From Paludibacteraceae bacterium (GTDB lineage Bacteria; Bacteroidota; Bacteroidia; Bacteroidales; Paludibacteraceae): a stretch of 42,641 nt of DNA. Positions 6,899-15,660 of the stretch are shown in pieces (the stretch's first letter is position 1; the number at the start of each line of letters is the position of its first letter). A model generated the notes under the pieces. The model made no database searches. It had not been told where the DNA came from and was given only the letters and a program-made list of their open reading frames with translations. The stretch lies in NCBI GenBank assembly GCA_017546705.1, contig JAFYSB010000007.1:1-42641 (forward strand), in the 5' to 3' direction. Position numbers and translations under genes: made by a program.

Positions 6899-7600
6899 AT
6901 GACTAAGAAAATCGTTGTTTTTACAGGAGCAGGCGTATCCGCAGAGAGTGGATTAGGTACTTTTCGTGGCTCTGACGGCATGTGGGACCGCTACCGCATA
7001 GAAGATGTATGCACCCACGATGCATGGCTCAATAATCCCCAACTCTGTGTCGAGTTCTACAACATGCGCCGCCGCGAAGCCCTCGCAGCCCAACCTAATG
7101 CAGCACATTATGCTATTGCTCGCTTGCAAGAAGCCTTTCCTGATACCCAAGTCATCACACAAAACATCGACAACCTCCACGAGCGTGCTGGTAGCCACGA
7201 TGTTATTCACCTCCACGGCGAAATCACTAAACTTCGCTCTGAAACTAACCAACTGGCCACAATTGACTTAGATGGCTGGGAGCAACACTATGGCGACCGC
7301 CACCCAGATGGCTCACTTCTTCGTCCTTATGTAGTCTTCTTTGGCGAAGATGTACCGTATTTCCCTTTGGCTTGCGAAGTGGCTAGCCAAGCGGACATCC
7401 TCATTGTAGTAGGAACTTCGCTCAATGTCTATCCAGCTGCATTTTTATTGCAATATGCACCACAATCGGCAGAGATTTATGTGATAGATCCTAACACGCC
7501 CGAACTCGGCATCTACCGCCACCGCGCCCACCATATCCAGAAAAACGCCACCATCGGCGTTCCCGAACTCGTGGATAAACTCATCCTAACCTATCAATAA
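6899..7600 (+). CDS. cobB: Sir2 family NAD-dependent protein deacylase
   Basis: The 233 aa product has the sirtuin NAD-binding start TGAGVSAESGLGTFRG (residues 9-24), QNIDNLHERAG (88-98), the catalytic His at 106 in LHGE, and VGTSLNVYPA (171-180). FYNMRR places Tyr54 and Arg57 like the Tyr-x-x-Arg that reads acidic acyl groups in SIRT5-type (class III) enzymes. This suggests removal of succinyl or malonyl groups from lysine. The segment where the four zinc-binding cysteines normally lie (about 107-142) has no cysteine at all. It has its own promoter and is followed by the separate promoter of the pyrE-like gene. Confidence 0.93.
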   Translation: MTKKIVVFTGAGVSAESGLGTFRGSDGMWDRYRIEDVCTHDAWLNNPQLCVEFYNMRRREALAAQPNAAHYAIARLQEAFPDTQVITQNIDNLHERAGSHDVIHLHGEITKLRSETNQLATIDLDGWEQHYGDRHPDGSLLRPYVVFFGEDVPYFPLACEVASQADILIVVGTSLNVYPAAFLLQYAPQSAEIYVIDPNTPELGIYRHRAHHIQKNATIGVPELVDKLILTYQ

Positions 7601-7645
7601 CCAACCACGAAATTGGTTTTAAAAAATACATTTTTTACCCATTCT

Positions 7646-7677
7646 CTTGCACACGTGCAAAAAAAATTGTACCTTTG
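7646..7677 (+). promoter_or_regulatory. Promoter of the pyrE-SRPBCC-psd group
   Basis: TACCTTTG at 7670-7677 is a good -7 box. At the expected -33 position stands CTTG (7646-7649), a three-of-four match. The start codon is 59 bp downstream of the -7 box. Confidence 0.65.
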
Positions 7678-7736
7678 TCCGAATTTTGGCATAATGCGGA
7701 GATTTTTTATTAAAAACAACCATTAATATTTGCAAT

Positions 7737-8369
7737 ATGAGTGTTCTACAAAACCTAACGGCAATCAAAATGCTGCAACTAAAGGCCTTCAAGTTCCAGC
7801 TTAGTAACCCATTTAAGTGGGCCAATGGTTGGTATGCACCCGTATATTGCGATGATCGCAAGATATTATCCTATCCCAAGATCCGTGATTTTGTGCGTAT
7901 TGAGTTGGCACGTACCATTGCGGAAATGTACCCTGACGCAGATGTGATAGCAGGTGTAGCTACCAATGCCATTGCACACGGAGTACTAGTTGCAGAGCAA
8001 CTCAGTTTGCCATTTGTGTATGTACATCCCACTCCAAAAGATCATGGATTGGAAAATCAAATAGAAGGCGATTTGCGTCCTCGCCAAAATGTGGTAATTA
8101 TCGAAAATCAAGTCAATATAGGCACTAATTGCCTCAAGGTAGTGGAAGCTTTGCGCAATAATGGCTGCAATGTTTTGGGTATTGTTACCATTTTTGACTA
8201 TGCTTTCCCTACTACTTCTAAAAAGTTGCAAAAAGCCGAAGTTGACTTAATTGCATTGACTAATTTGGATGTTGTTTTGCACCATGCAGAGAATATGTCA
8301 CTTATTGATGCAGAACAAAGCAAAGCGATACATCAATGGCAACACCAACCTTCTAAATGGAGCAAATAA
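7737..8369 (+). CDS. pyrE: Orotate phosphoribosyltransferase-like protein with altered PRPP site
   Basis: The 210 aa length and the landmarks YCDDRK (37-42), SYPKIR (45-50), GVATNAIAHG and KDHGLENQIEG (101-111) match Bacteroidota orotate phosphoribosyltransferase, which makes OMP from orotate and PRPP in pyrimidine synthesis. However, the PRPP-binding signature, normally with two adjacent acids (VVVEDLISTG-like), reads VVIIENQVNIG at 119-129, so Asn124 replaces the second acid. The arginine expected before the flexible loop is His97. Lys101 and His103 of the loop are kept. It may be a weak enzyme, use another acceptor, or be a diverged copy. It starts a cluster in which the next gene follows after 3 bp. 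Confidence 0.8.
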   Translation: MSVLQNLTAIKMLQLKAFKFQLSNPFKWANGWYAPVYCDDRKILSYPKIRDFVRIELARTIAEMYPDADVIAGVATNAIAHGVLVAEQLSLPFVYVHPTPKDHGLENQIEGDLRPRQNVVIIENQVNIGTNCLKVVEALRNNGCNVLGIVTIFDYAFPTTSKKLQKAEVDLIALTNLDVVLHHAENMSLIDAEQSKAIHQWQHQPSKWSK

Positions 8370-8372
8370 GTT

Positions 8373-8801
8373 ATGGCAGAAATCAAATACGAAAGTAAAA
8401 TAGGTCAAATAGCTGCTAATGATAGTACAGTTTTTGCTGTACTGAGCAACCTAGAGAATATCAATCGCTTCCGTGATGTTATCCCTCAAGATAAAATCAA
8501 GGATATGGAGGTTACTCCCGATCGAATCCGCATGAAAGTTGAAGGATTGGGGCAAAAAATAGCCATTGCTATAGTGGAAAAGGAAGAGTACAAAACCATC
8601 AAATTTGGAGCAGAAGATCTGCCCATTCCATTCAACGTTTGGATTCAATTGAAGCAAGTGGCAGAATTAGATACTCGCATCCGTATCACAATCAAAACGG
8701 ATATGCCTATTATGTTTAAAATGATGTTTGACAAGAAAATGCAACTAGGTCTTGATCAAGCAATTGATATGTTATGTCAAATACCTTATAACCAATTATA
8801 A
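8373..8801 (+). CDS. SRPBCC (START-like) superfamily protein
   Basis: The 142 aa product has the helix-grip pattern: an opening strand (ESKIGQIAAND), a helix with VFAVLSNLENINRF, a string of strands, and a long C-terminal amphipathic helix ending in LDQAIDMLCQI. Such proteins bind lipids or other hydrophobic ligands. Homologues are commonly encoded right after pyrE in Bacteroidota. It starts 3 bp after pyrE and ends 2 bp before psd, so the three are almost certainly co-transcribed. The ligand is unknown; the link to psd hints at a lipid (inference). Confidence 0.8.
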   Translation: MAEIKYESKIGQIAANDSTVFAVLSNLENINRFRDVIPQDKIKDMEVTPDRIRMKVEGLGQKIAIAIVEKEEYKTIKFGAEDLPIPFNVWIQLKQVAELDTRIRITIKTDMPIMFKMMFDKKMQLGLDQAIDMLCQIPYNQL

Positions 8802-8803
8802 TC

Positions 8804-9487
8804 ATGGGAAAGAAAAAACGTAATCTTCGTATTCACCGCGAAGGAAGAAACATTATCGTAGGACTTACATTTTTGATTTTTGCAATCAATGTACCTATCT
8901 ACCTCTTTGTGGCATCCAATTGGATATTCGCAATCACATTGTTGCTTTCAGCAGCTTTATTAGTATTTGTTACTTATTTTTTCCGCAATCCTGTGCGCGT
9001 ATTAGAGGTCGATGATCCTAATTTCCTTATCGCGCCTGCTGATGGACGTGTGGTAGTTATCGAACCTACTGAGGAGAATGAGTATTTCCACGAAAAACGC
9101 TTACAAGTGAGTATTTTCATGTCACCATTCAATGTGCATGCCAATTGGTATCCTATTGAAGGTGATGTATTGGTTTCTCAGCACCAAAAAGGACGTCATC
9201 AAGGGGCATGGTTGCCTAAATCAAGCACAGAGAACGAACGTTCTTTAGTCGTAATTGAGACACCTAACAAAGTTCAAGTGGCTGTGCGTCAAATAGCAGG
9301 AGCTATGGCACGTCGTATTGTAACTTATGCAAAAGCTGGTAAACAAGCACATCGTAACGAGCATCTTGGATTTATTAAATTTGGTTCGCGCGTAGATATG
9401 TATTTGCCACTTGACACCGAGATTTTTGTTGCAATGGGCGAACACGTTCGCGGTAATGAAACCATCATAGGAAGAATCAACTCATAA
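8804..9487 (+). CDS. psd: Phosphatidylserine decarboxylase proenzyme
   Basis: This 227 aa enzyme is of the short pyruvoyl type. It converts phosphatidylserine to phosphatidylethanolamine at the inner membrane. Two hydrophobic segments lie at about residues 20-60. MSPFNVHANWYPIEG and KFGSRVDM are family landmarks. Self-cleavage should fall between Gly194 and Ser195, turning the Ser into the pyruvoyl group. It follows the SRPBCC gene by 2 bp and precedes deoC by 26 bp. No phosphatidylserine synthase gene is seen here. Confidence 0.92.
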   Translation: MGKKKRNLRIHREGRNIIVGLTFLIFAINVPIYLFVASNWIFAITLLLSAALLVFVTYFFRNPVRVLEVDDPNFLIAPADGRVVVIEPTEENEYFHEKRLQVSIFMSPFNVHANWYPIEGDVLVSQHQKGRHQGAWLPKSSTENERSLVVIETPNKVQVAVRQIAGAMARRIVTYAKAGKQAHRNEHLGFIKFGSRVDMYLPLDTEIFVAMGEHVRGNETIIGRINS

Positions 9488-9513
9488 TATAAACAATTAA
9501 ATACTAAATTATT

Positions 9514-10392
9514 ATGAACCAATTAGAAGCTCTTTTTGCAGAGTATCCTTGTACGCTTACAGATGAAAGCGTAAAAACTGCGGTAGAAGATATCTTAGCG
9601 AAACATTTTGATGAAAATAACAACGTCGAAGTATGGAAACAATGTCTCCACTCAATTGACTTGACCACACTCAATGGTGAAGATACTACCGAAAAGGTAG
9701 AAACCATGGCACAACGCGTCAATGAGTTTGAAGACCACTTTCCTGGCGTGCCAAACGTGGCAGCAATGTGTGTGTATCCTGCATTGGTACAAACTGCAGC
9801 AGACACCCTCACCGAACCGATTGGTATAGCTGCAGTAGCCGCTGGTTTTCCTGCTTCACAAACATTTATTGAAGTGAAAATCGCAGAGGCAGCTATGGCT
9901 GTGGCTGCTGGCGCAACTGAGATAGATATCGTCATTTCAATCGGAAAATTCCTTGAGGGCAACTACCAAGAGGTATGCGATGAGATTTCTGAAATCAAAG
10001 CAGCCATCAAGGATGCACATCTCAAAGTTATTCTTGAAACAGGTGCACTCAAAACGGCGGAAAACATCTACAAGGCATCTATCCTCGCAATGGCTGCAGG
10101 AGCTGATTTTATCAAAACTTCTACTGGAAAAATTGCTGTTAACGCTACCCCTGAAGCTACATATATCATGTGTACTGCTATCAAAGATTGGCACGCAAAA
10201 ACAGGTAAGAAGGTTTGCTACAAGCCTGCAGGCGGTGTAAGTACAACCGAGGAAGCTGTTCAGCACTATACGCTTGTGAAAGAGATTCTTGGCCAAGAGT
10301 GGCTCAACAACGAGTCTTTCCGCTTTGGCGCTAGCCGATTAGCTAACAACTTACTAACTAGTATCACTGGTACAGAAACCAAATATTTCTAA
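9514..10392 (+). CDS. deoC: Deoxyribose-phosphate aldolase
   Basis: The 292 aa product is a class I aldolase that splits 2-deoxyribose 5-phosphate into glyceraldehyde 3-phosphate and acetaldehyde in deoxynucleoside salvage. Lys201 in DFIKTSTGK is the Schiff-base lysine, and Lys237 in KPAGGVST is the second conserved lysine. An acid stretch EIDIVI (about 144-149) matches the active-site strand. The length fits the longer Bacteroidota version. It probably shares a transcript with psd. Confidence 0.93.
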   Translation: MNQLEALFAEYPCTLTDESVKTAVEDILAKHFDENNNVEVWKQCLHSIDLTTLNGEDTTEKVETMAQRVNEFEDHFPGVPNVAAMCVYPALVQTAADTLTEPIGIAAVAAGFPASQTFIEVKIAEAAMAVAAGATEIDIVISIGKFLEGNYQEVCDEISEIKAAIKDAHLKVILETGALKTAENIYKASILAMAAGADFIKTSTGKIAVNATPEATYIMCTAIKDWHAKTGKKVCYKPAGGVSTTEEAVQHYTLVKEILGQEWLNNESFRFGASRLANNLLTSITGTETKYF

Positions 10393-10421
10393 TCCTCAAT
10401 GAGGATATATTTTCTCAGCGT

Positions 10422-12740
10422 ATGAATACGATTGTATCCAAACAATTCTTTTCTGAGAATGTAGCAGAGTTTGTTATCAAAGCACCTTTGATAGCCAAAA
10501 GTCGTCGTGCAGGTCACTTTGTAATAGTACGAACAGATGCACATGGCGAACGTATGCCTCTTACCATTGCTGATGCAAACCCCGAAGAAGGAACTATCAC
10601 CTTGGTAGTGCAACGTATTGGACTATCTTCTAGCAAATTATGTGCTATGAATGTGGGGGATAAATTGGCAGATGTCGTAGGTCCTCTGGGAAAAGCAACA
10701 GAAATCAAAAATTTTGGTACAGTCGTTTGCGCTTGTGGAGGTGTTGGAGCTGCTCCTATGCTACCGATTGCTCAAGCACTTAAGCAAGCGGGCAATCGTG
10801 TTATAACTATTTTAGCTGCTCGTACGGCTGAACTCATCATTCTTCGAGAACAATTAGCTGCTGTTTCTGATGAACTGATTATCATGACCGATGACGGTTC
10901 GCTCGGACAAAAAGGTCTGGTAACCAATGGGGTAGAGCAGGTGATATTGCGCGAAAAGGTGGACAAATGCATTACGATCGGTCCTGCGATTATGATGAAA
11001 TTTGTGGCATTGACCACAAAACAATACAATATCCCTACAGATGCTAGCCTCAATACCATCATGGTGGATGGTACGGGAATGTGCGGAGCATGTCGCGTGA
11101 CCGTGGGAGGAAAGACCAAATTTGTTTGTGTAGATGGTCCAGAATTTGATGCCCATCAAGTAGATTTCGATGAGATGCTCACACGTCTTCGTTCGTATAA
11201 AAACGAAGAAGCGATTGCTTATTCCAACGCTTCTACACATAGCTCTATATCATTTCCTGCAACCAATCAACCCATCCTTTCGAATCTTACAAGCGAGCAA
11301 CCAATTATAAATGAGGTTGTTCTAACTGCTAAGCAGCGCGTAGCTATTCCTCGAGTAAAAATGAACGAACTGCCAGCAGAGGAGCGTGTTAAATCCTTGA
11401 GAAGCGAAGTTAACCAAGGTCTTACGTTCGAACAAGCCGTCACAGAAGCACATCGTTGTTTGGATTGCAAGAAACCAACTTGTGTACAAGGATGTCCCGT
11501 TAATATCAATATTCCTGGTTTTATCAAACAATTGGAACTAGGCAATATCTTAGCAGCATCTGAAGTCATCAAACAAAGCAGCACGCTTCCTGCTGTTTGT
11601 GGACGTGTTTGTCCGCAAGAGAAGCAATGCGAAGCACAGTGTATTCACATCAAGATGGGACACGAACCTGTAGCTATTGGCTATCTTGAGCGCTTTGTAG
11701 CAGATAATGCATATGCTTTAGACGCCAACGTAAGCAAGACAAGCCAACAACCTAATACCATCAATGCAAAGCGAATAGCTGTTGTTGGTAGCGGACCTGC
11801 TGGACTTGCTTTCGCAGGAGATATGGCCAAGTTGGGTTATACAGTCACCGTTTTCGAAGCATTGCATGAGATAGGTGGTGTACTCAAGTATGGTATTCCT
11901 GAGTTCCGTCTTCCTAATGGCGTAGTGGATCAAGAGATAGAAGGTTTACGTCAACTAGGAGTAGATTTCAAAACAGATGTCATCATCGGTAAAACACTCA
12001 CGATTGACGATTTAAAAGCCGAAGGGTATCAAGGTATTTTTGTTGGTAGTGGGGCTGGATTACCTCGTTTCATGGGTATTCCTGGAGAAAATCTCAATGG
12101 TGTATTATCTTGCAACGAATATTTGACGCGTGTTAATCTGATGGATGCTTCATCCGAAGAATCCGATACACCTGTTTTGCGCGCTAAAAATGTGGCTGTC
12201 ATAGGTGGTGGAAATACGGCTATGGATGCTGTTCGTACGGCTAAACGTTTAGGTGCAGAGCGTGCTATGATTATCTATCGCCGTAGCGAAGAGGAGATGC
12301 CCGCTCGTATTGAGGAAGTACGCCATGCCAAGGAAGAAGGTATTGAGTTCTTAACATTACACAATCCGATTGAATACCATGCCGATGAGAATGGTCGCGT
12401 CAAAGAGGCGGTTTTGCAAGTCATGACGTTGGGCGAACCCGATGAATCAGGACGTCGTTCGCCTGTGGCGCTTGAAGGACAAACTATCACCATCCCTGTG
12501 GACGAAGTGATTGTATCGGTAGGTGTATCACCTAATCCATTGATTCCTTCTTCTGTTGAAGGATTAGAGATTTCCAAACGTGGAACGATTATCGTGAATG
12601 ATAGTATGCAATCCTCTATTCCTACTTTATTTGCTGGTGGAGATATTGTTCGCGGAGGTGCTACTGTTATCCTTGCTATGTCCGATGGACGTAAAGCAGC
12701 ACAAGCTATGCATGATTACCTATCAACAGTTGGTGATTAG
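10422..12740 (+). CDS. Fused NfnA-NfnB type oxidoreductase (ferredoxin-NADP reductase + glutamate synthase small-chain domain)
   Basis: The 772 aa protein joins two parts. Residues 1 to ~275 form a PyrK/ferredoxin-NADP reductase-like unit with FAD and NAD folds and a [2Fe-2S] cysteine set (GTGMCGACRVTVGG near 217-230, then FVCVDG). From ~320 comes a glutamate synthase small-subunit-like unit with two [4Fe-4S] motifs (CLDCKKPTCVQGCP near 345; CGRVCPQEKQC near 390), an FAD motif GSGPAGLAFAG near 457 and an NADPH motif GGGNTAMDAV near 596. Separate homologues form NfnAB, which couples ferredoxin, NADH and NADPH by electron bifurcation; fused versions are common in Bacteroidota. True glutamate synthase activity would need a large subunit, which is absent here. 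Confidence 0.9.
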   Translation: MNTIVSKQFFSENVAEFVIKAPLIAKSRRAGHFVIVRTDAHGERMPLTIADANPEEGTITLVVQRIGLSSSKLCAMNVGDKLADVVGPLGKATEIKNFGTVVCACGGVGAAPMLPIAQALKQAGNRVITILAARTAELIILREQLAAVSDELIIMTDDGSLGQKGLVTNGVEQVILREKVDKCITIGPAIMMKFVALTTKQYNIPTDASLNTIMVDGTGMCGACRVTVGGKTKFVCVDGPEFDAHQVDFDEMLTRLRSYKNEEAIAYSNASTHSSISFPATNQPILSNLTSEQPIINEVVLTAKQRVAIPRVKMNELPAEERVKSLRSEVNQGLTFEQAVTEAHRCLDCKKPTCVQGCPVNINIPGFIKQLELGNILAASEVIKQSSTLPAVCGRVCPQEKQCEAQCIHIKMGHEPVAIGYLERFVADNAYALDANVSKTSQQPNTINAKRIAVVGSGPAGLAFAGDMAKLGYTVTVFEALHEIGGVLKYGIPEFRLPNGVVDQEIEGLRQLGVDFKTDVIIGKTLTIDDLKAEGYQGIFVGSGAGLPRFMGIPGENLNGVLSCNEYLTRVNLMDASSEESDTPVLRAKNVAVIGGGNTAMDAVRTAKRLGAERAMIIYRRSEEEMPARIEEVRHAKEEGIEFLTLHNPIEYHADENGRVKEAVLQVMTLGEPDESGRRSPVALEGQTITIPVDEVIVSVGVSPNPLIPSSVEGLEISKRGTIIVNDSMQSSIPTLFAGGDIVRGGATVILAMSDGRKAAQAMHDYLSTVGD

Positions 12741-12751
12741 TTAGTGATTCA

Positions 12752-12784
12752 GCTACCCTTGAGTTACCCTTGAGCTACCTTTGC
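12752..12784. repeat. 11-bp tandem repeat, three units
   Basis: Three units of G(C/T)TACC(C/T)TTGA lie between the end of the fused oxidoreductase gene and the shared terminator. They have no obvious role. Confidence 0.6.
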
Positions 12785-12831
12785 GCAATCTTTAATCGTC
12801 ACTACCGAATACTTTCTTTATAAGAGATTAT

Positions 12832-12875
12832 AAAATAAGTGCAGACATTTGAAGATGCCTGCACTTATTTTTTTA
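12832..12875. terminator. Bidirectional terminator between convergent genes
   Basis: A 12-bp perfect stem, AAATAAGTGCAG (12833-12844) pairing with 12859-12870, has A-rich sequence on the left and seven Ts on the right, so it can work in both directions. The oxidoreductase gene ends at 12740 and the amidase gene at 12890, facing each other. Confidence 0.85.
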
Positions 12876-12889
12876 GCTGTTTATGATTA

Positions 12890-15637
12890 TTAGTCAGCTA
12901 TCACTTGTCCCATCATATTATAGATTTTTCCGTCACGAATGATGAGTACTTGACCATTACGGATAATCTTCTGTACCGAGATAGTTTCTGCTTGTACATT
13001 ACCAATCTCCGTACCAACACTTGATTGCCATATCGCATATACCGTTCCATCGTAGCCTACTGGCAATACTGTAAGCTTTTCGCCCACACCATTGGCATTA
13101 TCATACCAGCCGATGAAAGTATCGCTATCCTTAGTAGGAGTTGGGATTGTATAAGGTTCACCCATAATCTTACTTGGTAATTCGATTTCCTCATAGGTAG
13201 TACCTACAGAACTATCAGCATGAGCTGCTTGGTATGCAGGTCCCCACGCCTCTGGTTTACCAGCATTGGTGAAGTCCGCAGACACAGGCCATGAGTCATG
13301 GATAGACTGCAAGAAGAATGCAGCTACCGCGTAGCGCCATGCAGCAGCAGTCAAGTCATCGGTCAAGTCAGTTTGAACACTCATGATATAAGTCTTAAGC
13401 CATTTCCACTCTGCTTTGCCAAATGCAGCTTGGACGCCGGTAGATGTGAGCTTTGCACAAATCACACGGCAACCGCAAGGGGTATCACCACTGTTGTGTG
13501 GTTGACCAGCACCCTTAGATGCTATCTCCTCAAGTGTTCCGAGTGAGGTAATGTTAGCTGCTGTCTTGTAGCTTGCCCACAACTCTTCTTGAGTAGGTAC
13601 TTGTACAGCGTCTGCACCGGTCAACTCTTTTACCACTTTACCTCCATTGAGCACCCATGTCACAACTGCCTCGCGCCATTTAGCATATACAGTACCTTTC
13701 CAACCTACTGGAAGTACGGTGAGTGGATCTCCTGTCCAATTTGGATTGTCGTACCAACCCAAGAAGACATAGCCAGTACGTGTAGGAGTTGGGATAGTAT
13801 AAGGAGAACCAGTTATCTCTTCTGGTAATTGGATGTTACCCACATTACCACCATTGAGTACCCATGTTACATCTGAAGGATCTGCCTCGCGCCAGATAGC
13901 GTAGAGTGTACCTTTCCAACCTGCAGGAATAGTGGTGAGTGCAGTACCGCTACCATAAGGATTATCATACCATCCAACAAACACGTAACCCTCTCTAACT
14001 GGTGTTGGCAAAGTGTAAGTTGCATCTACTTTATATGGGAGTGTGGCACTTGTTCCTGTAGCTATTTGGTATGCAATGCCCCATGCCTCTGGCTTGCCCG
14101 CTGTAGAAAAATCAGCTGTAACAACTGCCAGTTGTCCGTCGGAGCAGTTGAAGAATGCGTGTACATGCCAACGCCAATCTCTCTCCATATTTGTAGCATT
14201 AGGATCATTGGTCAATGTATATCCTTGGGTAGCAGCTACTTCGGCGATGTATTTACCCAACCATCGATACTCAGACTTTTCATCTGTCATGATTTCGCAC
14301 ATTTTTGCAGAAGCAAATGTAGAAACAGCTGTAATAGGTTGGTCTGCACGGTTGAGACCATAATAACTATTATAGTATGGTTTGAAGGTGTTCCAAAGTA
14401 CATCGTTAGTAGGTACATCACCGCCAGGAACTGTACCACCATTCAACTCCCATGTGATATCTGGATCTACTGGCGCCACGTTAGGTTCGGTACTTGGACT
14501 ACCTTTCTCCATAAAGATTTCAGGATAGATCGTCTTGTCTGCAGTTACAGTCACCTCTTTTACCAAATCTTTATATCCTGTTTTGTGGACGTAAAGTGTG
14601 TATTTACCTGGTTTCAAGTTCTCGAATACGAACACACCATTGTAGTTATGGTCAGTAGTATAGTAATCTTGATCTTTAAGCATGCGCTTCACATGGTGAT
14701 AGCAGTTGGTCTTGATTACCTCGTTAGCCTCGTTGCGAAGTACAATCTTAGCACCATTAAGTGGCAAATACTCATCGTTAGAACCTGTGTAAGGGATATA
14801 GTATTTGTGTGAGTATTTCTCTGTTTTAGAGCGAACATAACCCATGATATAACCAACAGACTCGCCAGACTTGCCGTAGTAATCTTGAATACCACGGAAG
14901 TAGCGCACACCCTCTTGGCGGCACCATTCTGGGTTCAAAGCACGGTGGCGTGCTGGGCTATAGGTATGGAAGTAACCCTCTGACAAGAAACCAGGAATCT
15001 CGTGCTTCAATGCACCGAGGTAACCATAGGTAGATGATGTCTCATAGAATGACAAGTCACCTACGATACGTGGGTTGCTTGGTGAGTAGTATGTTGTTGG
15101 CTCTGGTCCGCCACCGCCGTTAGGAGTTGCAGGCTTGGTCCAGAAAGCCTCGTACAAACGTGCAACGCAGGCTTTGGACATTACATCACTCTTCTTTACT
15201 TTAGGATCGCCTGTGTAACCACGGTAAAGAATAACTGGGTAGTTGGCAAACTTACCATTTGCGCCACCTAATTCACCTTCTGGACCTGCGTTAGAGTGGA
15301 TAGAGATATAGTAGTCAGCGCCATAGTTCTCTGCCTCAGTACAGATGGTAGAGAGTGCTTTGTTCCACTCGTTGGTACCGCTACCGCCAGAAGCACGACG
15401 TGACATTTTTACGCCATAACCAGCAGCTAAGAGTTTTTCCTCCAAGATAAATGACTTCCACAAGTTGGTGTTCGACTCGAAGAATCCGAGGGTGTCACCA
15501 GCTGCGTAGTTGATAGTAGCCATAGGGCGGCAGCTAGATCCCCAACTACCGTGACCTGGATTGATATATACTTTGGTCGCATTAGCTGACATTATCATGC
15601 AGCAGAATGCAAATATAGATAAGAATAAACGTTTCAT
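12890..15637 (-). CDS. Secreted N-acetylmuramoyl-L-alanine amidase with InlB-type repeats (amidase 1)
   Basis: The 915 aa product has a signal peptide (1-20) and an Amidase_3 zinc domain with ligands His29 (NPGHG), Glu54 (FFESN) and His114 (SIHSN) and a catalytic Glu near 219 (LSEGYF). A carboxypeptidase-regulatory-like beta domain follows (about 310-385). Then come three Listeria-Bacteroides (InlB B) repeats. The first (~392-584) and third (~657-871) are interrupted by a ~110-residue insert with VPT-x-x-x-LW, KWL, WR and ADF-x-x-AGKPEAWG. The middle one (~586-656) is uninterrupted. The C-terminal tail (LIIRDGKIYNMMGQV) resembles a short type IX sorting tail. It should cut stem peptides from peptidoglycan outside the cell. 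It lies 23 bp after the propeller gene upstream. Confidence 0.9.
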   Translation of the reverse strand: MKRLFLSIFAFCCMIMSANATKVYINPGHGSWGSSCRPMATINYAAGDTLGFFESNTNLWKSFILEEKLLAAGYGVKMSRRASGGSGTNEWNKALSTICTEAENYGADYYISIHSNAGPEGELGGANGKFANYPVILYRGYTGDPKVKKSDVMSKACVARLYEAFWTKPATPNGGGGPEPTTYYSPSNPRIVGDLSFYETSSTYGYLGALKHEIPGFLSEGYFHTYSPARHRALNPEWCRQEGVRYFRGIQDYYGKSGESVGYIMGYVRSKTEKYSHKYYIPYTGSNDEYLPLNGAKIVLRNEANEVIKTNCYHHVKRMLKDQDYYTTDHNYNGVFVFENLKPGKYTLYVHKTGYKDLVKEVTVTADKTIYPEIFMEKGSPSTEPNVAPVDPDITWELNGGTVPGGDVPTNDVLWNTFKPYYNSYYGLNRADQPITAVSTFASAKMCEIMTDEKSEYRWLGKYIAEVAATQGYTLTNDPNATNMERDWRWHVHAFFNCSDGQLAVVTADFSTAGKPEAWGIAYQIATGTSATLPYKVDATYTLPTPVREGYVFVGWYDNPYGSGTALTTIPAGWKGTLYAIWREADPSDVTWVLNGGNVGNIQLPEEITGSPYTIPTPTRTGYVFLGWYDNPNWTGDPLTVLPVGWKGTVYAKWREAVVTWVLNGGKVVKELTGADAVQVPTQEELWASYKTAANITSLGTLEEIASKGAGQPHNSGDTPCGCRVICAKLTSTGVQAAFGKAEWKWLKTYIMSVQTDLTDDLTAAAWRYAVAAFFLQSIHDSWPVSADFTNAGKPEAWGPAYQAAHADSSVGTTYEEIELPSKIMGEPYTIPTPTKDSDTFIGWYDNANGVGEKLTVLPVGYDGTVYAIWQSSVGTEIGNVQAETISVQKIIRNGQVLIIRDGKIYNMMGQVIAD

Positions 15638-15660
15638 GATTCTATAGTTTTAGGAAGTAT

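Noticed and set aside
7647..7660. TTGCACACGTGCAA as an operator palindrome
   Set aside because: The centre is not symmetric and only five bases pair on each side.
10422..12740. True glutamate synthase
   Set aside because: Only the small-chain-like part is present, fused to a PyrK-like reductase, and no large subunit is nearby; an NfnAB-type role fits better.
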